Shown: positions 50,401 through 57,706 of the stretch, piece after piece
How the letters are laid out: the number at the start of each line of letters is the position of its first letter
Numbering within the stretch: position 1 is the stretch's first letter
DNA from: Paramacrobiotus richtersi
Lineage: Eukaryota > Tardigrada > Eutardigrada > Parachela > Macrobiotidae
Length of the DNA stretch: 57,706 nt
Direction of reading: 5' to 3'
Assembly (NCBI GenBank): GCA_034698045.1
Contig: JAQGAU010000021.1
Coordinates: 1 to 57,706 of the forward strand
Program-made: the position numbers and the translations under genes
The notes under the pieces: generated by a model
What the model saw: the letters and a program-made list of their open reading frames with translations, nothing else
Told to the model about the DNA's origin: nothing
Database searches by the model: none

Positions 50401-51018
50401 AGAGCAACGCAAACAAAACTGCAAGTCACAATTATTGCAAATTATTATCCATCACACAATATAAAGTTATAGCTAGAGTGACCCAAACATGTACGAAAAA
50501 AATTGAATTGAGTCCACGTAACAAAGCTTGTGCTGCTTACTATGTGTCACCGTTTCCCTTGACAATGGCCGTTGCCGATATGTCACCTTTCATCCGCGAC
50601 TCTTGGATACGTGTCAGCTCGAGCGATTCGGGCGAGCATGTCGACAGCGTTGCGGGTGGGGATGCTGAAACCGCGCCATATGTAACCATTTATATTTGCA
50701 TCCAATATAATCGCAAATGCCTAACGAGCTGTACTGTGCGCATAGATTTGCTTTTGCCTTTCCACACGAGAGGTTCTAACGACTTATAAAGTTCTATATT
50801 ATCGAAGATCTGCTGTAAATTTACGATCTTTAATAATTGAAGAAAATCAAAGGCTTATATTAGCCCATACTTCTACCGTAGCTAGAGTCTCCGTGTGGCT
50901 TAAACATTCGTATGAATGAATAATGATGTTCTAGCTAAAGTACGGAAGGTCGTGACATACCGGCAAAGGTAGGGGACAGGAACGCGCCAAATATAATCAG
51001 TAACAGCTTAGGAATCAT
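37383..51018 (-). CDS. Paralog D: giant secreted sequon-repeat glycoprotein with cadherin-like C-terminus
   Basis: About 28 exons and 3,700 codons. Exon 1 (51018-50961) encodes MIPKLLLIIFGAFLSPTFA. Module exons are 50664-50541, 50418-50283, 50086-49615, 49452-49268 and 49197-48924, with donor phases 1-2-0-1-0-1. Exon 2 uses the donor ACATA|GTAAGC, which splits what would otherwise read as a stop codon, and the join to exon 3 matches B and C. Tail exons run from 48864 to 38527 and include a 4887-base exon (44426-39540). The sandwich exons 38420-37836 and the cadherin-like exon 37602-37383 close the gene. Exon 47185-46457 carries RIRYND, RIRYNET and LLNES; exon 46381-46190 carries FRPNAT. The final residues are basic with no membrane span. 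Small exons in the tail were placed by phase and may be incomplete. Confidence 0.78.
39540..44426 (-). repeat. RL(R/K)HNETLG(I/V)xDRIxxDxxLD repeat array in one 4887-base exon of D
   Basis: A single exon of about 1,629 codons contains more than fifteen units of RLRHNETLGI(P/S)DRI(A/V)(H/Y)D followed by (N/T/I)LDG(H/V/L)E and a P-rich spacer, alternating with LLHTDDL or RLSHNDT elements. Sequons are mostly HNET, HNDT, YNDT and YNET. Two adjacent longer units near 41090-41560 share GLST(R/G)IDxDER, ITRPPAF and PLPDxNR blocks and look like a later duplication. The distal quarter (about 40700-39540) is less regular. The acceptor is at 44427 and the phase-1 donor follows 39540. Confidence 0.82.
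44837..45820 (-). repeat. Tandem duplication of about 408 bases inside one exon of D
   Basis: Two adjacent copies of about 136 codons share long blocks: TDRLHHAE, YLLQQRTSFRNDT, YAEADRVYQ, SYLSNYTVKYHGTPAPHLEP and RLRFDDT. The DNA offset is 408 to 411 bases, for example the gatcggtt stretch at 45313 and 45721. Both copies stay in frame and keep their sequons. The low divergence means a recent event compared with the rest of the array. Confidence 0.85.
46190..48864 (-). other. Small-exon tail of D after the N-terminal module
   Basis: Exons read as 48864-48734, 48675-48485, 48423-48317, 48260-48225 (36 bases), 48158-47964, 47935-47759, about 47690-47585, about 47510-47430, about 47370-47240, 47185-46457 and 46381-46190. 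Most are phase 1-1. Content is proline-rich with acidic patches (DWFDQIEPYDYDE, DYEEID) and occasional sequons (GNGS, LNQT, INKT, YNST). The first exon starts VSVDRLAC, equivalent to the VE(I/V)DQL linker of B and C. DWFDQ matches DWIGDF in B, so the start of the tail is also homologous. Confidence 0.6.
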
Positions 51019-52862
51019 GATTCCGCAAAGCAGTTGCACATTCGATTCACTCAGGAAAACATTCCGGTTAACACGAAAAATCAACCTATCACGCTTCCGG
51101 TTGAAAAGGCAGTGGTTGGATGTTGGTTTGGAACGCAGCAGTGTTGTTTGCATAAAGGGAAACCGGCAATATGTGCAGTGGTTGATCTGCGACAGCGCTG
51201 AAGAAACTCAAAAAACGATCAACTGACTGTCGAAGGATTCTATGCTGCACTCGTGGATCCACGGCTAAACTCACGAGTGCATCCACTCACGAGTAACCTC
51301 CCAGACGGATGCTTTCATGATCACAATATATCGATAGCGATTCGCCATCGATAACAGTGCGTTAAAAAAATGGCAACAACAACTAACACGAATATTAGTG
51401 CAGCCATTGCCCTCAAGACTATTAGCACCATTTAACCCTTATCCCTGTGTGCCAGTTTGAGACGTATTTCCCATTGGTTCATATAACAGTATTTTCTTCA
51501 TAGACGGCTTTCACAGCAATCTGTCTAGAGGTGCGATTTTATGACCTACTCTATAGCAGACTAATAACGTGATGCAACAAAAAAATATCTTTAATACGCA
51601 TTTTTTTCTGCAGTAATTATAAGCGCAAGGGCGTTCTGTGTTGCGATTTTGCAGTTTGTGTTGCATATGTGCATAAAGTCATATATACGCAGTTTCGTCC
51701 CGCAAAATATCGCGACGTTAAAATTTGAGTAAAATTTCTCCACAAACTCGAGACATTTCTTTGACTCTCTTCGTTCATTGATTTTTAAACGGCTATTTTC
51801 CTAGATGTACATGAACAGCTAACCTCAACAAATGCAGTTACTGGATCGCAGCATACGATTCACGTCATGTAGCAGACGAGTTGAACGTGGATCGTGAAAG
51901 CTGCGCTAATGTCGTCTGACGACTTTAGCACGTGGCTTCTCAGTTCTAATTTGCTTGTTTTGGCTTCTTGTACAAGAAACCAGAATAGTAGGCCATGTTT
52001 AGCCAACATTCACTAGATCTAGCTAGAGTCTCTGGAAACTGAACTTAAGAACTGCAAAACCGGATCAAAGTACTCTGACGTTATTTTGTACTTTCGCCGA
52101 ACGACTAATCGTTCTATTACGATAGCATACGATTTAAACTGTCTCCTGTGCTTGTTTACAGATACTTCTTTATGTGTTTATGAGTGTTTCTTCGTTTCAC
52201 CATATGCAGATACATTGGTTATGTTTTATCCATATAATTGATTGTATTTTTAGCACCTCGTAAAACTGATTTACGAAAATATTTTGAGACTCTAATGCGT
52301 TACAAGTGCTTTGTCGTTCAAATACTACGTAGTTTATCTTCTTCCTTTCCGTTAGGCGTCTTACCGTACGTATCTCTACATTATATGTAAAGGTCAAACC
52401 GTCGTGTATAACACAGCATAATTCGATTTTCTTTTGGAATTACGCAGAACGTATGCTGCAGACTTGCTCCAGGCATATTGCATTTCCTAGCGTGCGTTCA
52501 TGGTCGAAGCAAGGCTCGGTAGAAGCTGATCTTACTTATAATTTACGTTAATGTTTCTACGGTGTTGCGAAAAACGACAATTCAGTATTTTAATTAATAC
52601 AGTACGTGCTAAATTACACAGTTGCACATCAAAATTAACCAACGATAAGAACAATGCGCAAAGATAATTTTAAATCAAGGCGATACAATTCGGAGCAGCT
52701 GGTTGAAGATTATGCATCGATCAATGAAGTGAGTATGAGATTGTCAGATTGACACTATGGTTAAAAAAGACGGCTCACAAAACATTAAAACAGCGTAAGC
52801 TCCAGTTTAACTTGTCTTCCTTTCCTTGGCAAATACGCAAACCATATATCACAATGTTCGAG
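51019..52862. other. Intergenic stretch between the start of D and the stop of E
   Basis: About 1.8 kb without a convincing exon or RNA gene. The part within 350 bases of the D start holds palindromic elements listed separately. The rest is AT-rich; a 66-codon minus-strand open frame at 52397-52197 has no signal of coding. Confidence 0.4.
51247..51353. promoter_or_regulatory. Palindromic elements upstream of D
   Basis: An inverted repeat, gcactcgtg (51247-51255) and cacgagtgc (51272-51280), is followed by another actcacgag copy at 51285-51293. At 51329-51336 there is TATCGATA and at 51346-51353 CATCGATA. In Drosophila TATCGATA is the DRE core bound by DREF; whether that applies here is unknown. 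Their position 230 to 335 bases before the ATG of D suits a promoter. Confidence 0.25.
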
Positions 52863-55800
52863 CTAAACCGGAAAAATGTTCTTGCGCTTATAGCGTCGCA
52901 GTCCTTTGCTCTTCCCTCCGCCCCACCGTCCATTTTCTCGGACCACCTGCTCCTGCGCAGTGTGCTGATGCGGTCCCTGTTCGGGGAAGGGCATCCGAAA
53001 GCCGTTCATCTCCGGATAATAAACCGGTGGTTGCATGGGATACTCGAACATCGGCTGCGGCTGAGGATACGGTGGACTCTGGAACAGACTATTGTCCGCA
53101 CGGGTCACCGGGACCGTCGGTCCTGCGTAAGGATTCGGGTACTGATACCCCATCGGGAATGGATTTGACGGTACCATGGGGGCGTTCTCCGGTACTGGGA
53201 ACGCTGGGGGTTGGTTAAGCAGCATCGGGGGGATGGTTGTGGTGTTCCCCGTGTCTGGTAGCCATGATGGGTTTGGTTCAAGCTTTTCTGGGGGAATGTG
53301 GCTGGACTGGATTAGTTGTTCTTGAGTTGGGACCATTTCGGAGGATGGTAGGGACTGGACGGACGAACCCACGTTCTGGTCGAAGAACATTCCGGTGTCG
53401 GGTTCAGAATCACCGGATGGAAGGGTACTGATCCGTCCGGGACCGTTTAACATCGAAGGAGTAAGGAATAGATTCGGAGAGGTGCCTAGCGTGCGGAAAG
53501 ATGGTCTCGGGAAGGCCAGCGCTGGCAGCGATACATTTTGGAATCTGCAACAAAATGCAGTGCTGCATGTTTCAAACATTGAGTTACTTAAAAATAATGT
53601 TACACAGTAGATTCTAATCTACTATTGCATCACTACTATTGCATTGCGCAGTTTTATTACGGCCGACCAACATTTGTAACCATGTTAGTACAGCTGACAT
53701 TTGCCCGCCTTGTACCTATTTTATGAAAGGTTTACATACTTTGGTCCAATAATGTATGATCCCGTAGTTGGTACGGCACTTGTAGGAGTAGTTGTCAAGA
53801 ACGCCGGCTCCGTATAGCTCTGCATGGTTTGTGGCAGTAGATTCTGATCAGCCACAAGTGGCATCGGTTTGGTGATCATGGGCATATCGGGCCTCTGTTT
53901 CTTTTTCCATAGCTTGTACGAGGCAATGCCGTGCCAATCGGAGGTTGCGATAGTGGGATCAAGGTTGTTACCTGTGGGTATTTCCCACAAGGATCAGGTT
54001 ATACCAAAACTAAGCTAAAAACAAGCACTTTCGTACCGCGATCCATCTTTTCCATTTCTTCGAAGTAGGTTTCCGGTGTAACGTCAACATGGGTGGGAAA
54101 GGTCATGTTACGCAGCATCCTATTAAATGGCTGGTCATTGTCATCATTTGACGGTCGGTTGTAGGATTTTGGGCCGGCCCGGTCTGCGAAGCTTCGATTG
54201 GTGCGTGTTTGTGGAATATCGATATTGCCGCAGTGAAGCTCAAATATCGGGACTCCTGAAGGGAAAAACGGTACAATTCAAGAAAGTTCAGTAAAAAATC
54301 ATGAAGTCTTTATGTGTTGCACAGAATGGTGACAATATTTATCATAGCGGTACCACGAAATAAATATGTTTAACGAAACAAGGTTACCGATTAAGTCCGG
54401 CCTTGACAATGCCAACATCGGCCGCTGTCCACTGCAGTAACCAACCGAGGAATGCCAGACATTAGGCGGAGTATCCAGTCTGGCAATGCGTTTCAGAAAT
54501 ACGGTATTATCATTGTCGAACTGCTCGGCTGTGAAGAACTGCGTTTTGGAAAGATAACCAAACGCCAGAATGACGTCTGCCTTGCATGAAGTTTTTACCA
54601 TATGGAAACCTGAAAACTACAATCAAAAGACCGTCAGTGAATGTCTGCTTTACATTGTTGCGGAGAACTGAGGAACACGAACCCGTGGTTGAGGAGCAGG
54701 GAACCGGATGTACCGGTCAGTCATGAAGCGATGCCGTGACTTCTCATCACTTTGGAGTATGAAAGATTCGGTCAGTGCATGTCGACCACAATCATGGTTC
54801 TGGTTAACGGGACTCAATGCAATGGCGAGGTATTTTGTGACGTCCTTCTGGAATACCTCAATAGCTTGGATACCTGCAAGCATAATTGTAGATAACCAAC
54901 CGAGCTCAAGTTATTATTAATTTGAGTAACCCCTTTCGAATATCATTCTAACTGTTTTTTATTTAACAATTATATTTTTCCCGTTTCGTGGTAAGTTAAA
55001 CTTATTCGACGAGATTTTTAAGGATTCAGTCAGGCTGCCAAATATACACAAATAGGCTTAATATTATTGTGGATATGTGTAATGCGGAAAAACTACAGCG
55101 ATAAAATATTACGAACACCAGCAAATGGCTAACCATATTAATACGGACGCATTAATTAGTCGAAGAGCAATTTTACAATGTTCTTTTTATTTACCACACA
55201 GCTGCCGATCATCCACTTCACGAATACTCGACTGGAAATGTCGTTCAACCACCCGGCAGCTTCCTTCCTCGTCCATAAACACATCAAAGAAATTAATCAC
55301 CGACTTATCGGATTCCTTGTCCATATACGAAGCATAGGCGAAGGTAGGAAATCCCCCTTGATGCTCCCACCCACGTACTGACACACTTCGCGTAACACTG
55401 GCGAAATCACATAACTTCAGTCGGCCATTGTGCAGGCGGTAGACGGGGGCGATCATCTCTTGCTGTCGGGTTTTATCCACGCCCTCCGGCTCAAAAGCCG
55501 CAAACGCCACGTACACGTCGCCAGTGGATACGTACACCGCCGTGGCATCCGATAAGTAATTGTAGGGGATGGCCTGGAGCTTGATTATCTGGATTTGTTT
55601 CTTATCGTTTTCTAATACTTCGAAGAGAAGGCTGTGCTGACGCTCGAGAAGAACCACAATATAAGAGCGATTGGAAACCACGAATGACTGCAAATGTAAA
55701 ACGGGGTGCCGCATGTTCCGTAACACAAAACTGACCAACCGTTCAGTACAAAAACATAAAAGAACTCAGGTCGGAGAAACTTCGCTCTAGCGATCAGATT

Positions 55801-56455
55801 CAGCACTTGTGAGTCACCGCGTTTAAAATTAATCAAAATTAATAATGTGAAATTGTGACCACACGCCGCAGGCAGCTATATAACATGTGGTAACAATACA
55901 AATCACTCTGCGCGCAAAATTTAGATAATTATAAGGGTCACATTGACTCACACAAACAACGACGGTGACATACCTTGATGCGTTTGACGCGACCTCTAGT
56001 AGGAATGACAAAAATCTGCTCCCCAACGTAACCAGTCGCTTTGGACTGGCCATCACTGCTACGAAAATAGCCGTCCCGCGGTGAACACTCCACTTCTAGA
56101 CCGCGAAATCCAAACTGTTCATCGGTTTGCTCGTCGCAGAGCAGCAGAATCCTGTCATAAAGTTAGCAGTTTTAGGCAACGCTAATCGCTGCATCGGCAG
56201 TTTAACAAACTAACCTTCGGTCATTGCTAGCTTTTGAGTTTCGGATATGGACGAACTCGGAGCAGGAACTTGGAGGAGTGGTGGGCACAAATTCTGTAAG
56301 CTGCCATGGCGCGTTGGCGACCTCTAAATGGAAATTTCACAAAATTAAAAAACGGACTGGAAACTTGTTGATGGTATTTTGCAAAGAGCCATACCGCCTG
56401 TAGATAGCTTAACAAAAAGGAACACGCAGAACAACCCCGGGAAAGATTGCCACAT
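52863..56455 (-). CDS. Paralog E: secreted protein with the shared N-terminal module and proline-rich tail, short class
   Basis: Nine exons give about 805 codons: 56455-56395, 56323-56215, 56151-55974, 55687-55195, 54873-54683, 54616-54388, 54255-54037, 53971-53740 and 53544-52863. Exon 1 encodes MWQSFPGLFCVFLFVKLSTG, a signal peptide. Exon 2 has SSCSEFV, exon 3 FGFRGLEVEC and exon 4 SFVVSNRSYIVV with STGDVYVAF, all closest to A. The exon 5/6 boundary was set to the weak donor CGG|GTTCG because it gives the family phase 0 and nearly the family exon length; a stronger-looking GTAAAG at 54653 breaks the frame. Exon 7 has TRTNRSFADR and RNMT sequons. The last exon is P/N/Q-rich with few sequons and ends in a basic KGLRRYKRK run. 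There is no cadherin-like end. Function is unknown. Confidence 0.75.
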
Positions 56456-57706
56456 TCTTGAAGATCTTCTTTTACTCTGCAGAAAATATCTGGACGAATT
56501 GATCAATCCGATCACAGTGTGCTGTGGTTGTCGTCTGCTATGTTGTGCTGCACACAACCATGTTTGGCAAGCTCCATTTCGACATTTTTCGAGCATGTTG
56601 GCACGTCGTGAGAATTGGGGAAGATGTTGTATGTGTCATGGTCGGTTGCGCATTTTTTGTATGTTTGGGTAAGAGAATCAGGCGCTGACATGCAGTGAGA
56701 AGAAGCGGTAACCTACTGTTTCTTATCATTGTTTTGGCACACTTTCAACCACGTGCACCGGTGCATGAACTCTACGGTGGCTTGTCTTGTCTCGGAAATG
56801 TTGAGAAAGAATAATACGCTTATATTGATTACATCGTCCACTCAAAACGGAATCCATGGACCGGCAGTGACCGGAGCAGTGAAGTAAACTTTTGTTATAT
56901 GCGCGTTTCCCCGTTTGTTATTATTGACAGCGTAATAGCGTATGGTAGCTCGAGGTTATTGTTAGCCACTAAAAACTCAACCACTTTGTGAACTACAGTA
57001 AGCGTGAGCAGATTTACGACCGAAACATACGGTAACAGTGTTTGGAAACTGTAAAATGCGTTTTTATTGAATATTCACGACCACATTCTAGTTCTAAGTG
57101 CAGCATCGATATTGACGATAAAGTAACAATCGCACCCTTATATTGTACATAAGCAATTTTGTGAATTGTGTTGATTACTTCGCTTCTACCGCTGTTACGC
57201 AGTTCTCCATGGAGCGCTGCAAAATCTTGACGCACAGCCTTAATTCCGAAGCCTTGCACACTGTTGAATTATAAACTTCCTACTGGCTACTGTCGAAAAC
57301 TCGTCGGTACACAAAGTGATACGCACTTTTAATTTAGAAATTAAACTTTATTATAAGCGCACGATCTACATGTACATAACAACACAGAAACAGAAATCGC
57401 AGCCACCATTCCTTATTGGAGCAACGCAGATGCGAGCACATCATTTACCCATTACCCAGTAGCTACTGGAGCTGTTGGTGTTTGCGGTCCCGCTTTAATT
57501 TCATAAAACTTAGTCAAGCGCCAGAATGCCTAAACGTATATTGTCGCTTCAAGACCACTGACTTGTAGTTTAATGAGGCTCGCTTCGAGTTCTCGTGTGC
57601 GCAGTTCGGATGGATAAAACAGAATGTGGTACTGTATTCCCTCTGGTAAAGTAGTCAGTTTTGTACAGTGTGCCAAATGACATGTACAGCAGTAGAGCGA
57701 AAGTCA
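56456..57706. other. 5' flank of E to the window edge; no firm gene
   Basis: This should contain the promoter of E. A minus-strand frame of 81 codons at 57259-57014 lacks an ATG and matches nothing I recognise; it could be an exon of a gene beyond the edge. I see no repeat or RNA gene. Confidence 0.3.

Noticed and set aside
50169-50789. 206-codon plus-strand open frame
   Set aside because: It covers D exons 2-3 and an intron in antisense; the minus-strand exons have conserved paralogs and phases.
52749-53218. Two plus-strand open frames of 130 to 139 codons
   Set aside because: They are antisense to the proline-rich last exon of E, where codon bias opens the opposite frames.
57014-57259. 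81-codon minus-strand open frame
   Set aside because: It has no ATG, no splice context and no recognisable family; kept only as a note for the flank.
1-57706. Transposons, CRISPR arrays, operons or rRNA/tRNA genes
   Set aside because: No reverse transcriptase, transposase, long terminal repeat, direct-repeat array or cloverleaf was recognised; the long repeats present are coding.

Overview
The window is eukaryotic and animal-like. Its genes are built from many exons with GT-AG introns, mostly about 60 to 400 bases, and encode secreted proteins with signal peptides, N-glycosylation sequons (N-x-S/T) and cadherin-like folds. One intronless rhodopsin-type GPCR is also present. Compact introns, mid-range GC and a divergent single-exon GPCR suggest a small ecdysozoan, perhaps a tardigrade. 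That is inference; no diagnostic species marker is visible.

Almost everything lies on the minus strand. Five large paralogous genes stand head-to-tail and are called A to E here, left to right: A 7120-4222, B 25939-8818, C 35509-28603, D 51018-37383 and E 56455-52863. A further sequon-rich gene, or possibly the tail of A, runs off the left edge (2198 to <1). The GPCR (27445-28434) is the only convincing plus-strand gene and sits between B and C.

Each of the five genes opens with a signal-peptide exon, followed by the same six-exon module with the same intron phases (1-2-0-1-0-1). The module is cysteine-containing and beta-rich, possibly a propeller. After it, B, C and D carry long, low-complexity, sequon-packed regions. 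B and D use huge exons (4269 and 4887 bases) plus many small phase 1-1 exons. Each paralog has its own repeat: GWER...RYN in B, LRHNETLG...DRI in D and a looser RLRYNDS type in C. B, C and D then end in a beta-sandwich exon and a cadherin-like last exon, with no transmembrane segment. A and E are shorter, share a CSEFV signature and lack the cadherin-like end.

Together the cluster looks like a locally expanded family of giant secreted N-glycoproteins. An extracellular matrix, cuticle, eggshell or secretion role is possible, but the sequence does not name one. I recognise no described family for the whole architecture. Exon junctions were read by eye from frame, phase and paralog comparison, so small exons may be missed or mis-set.
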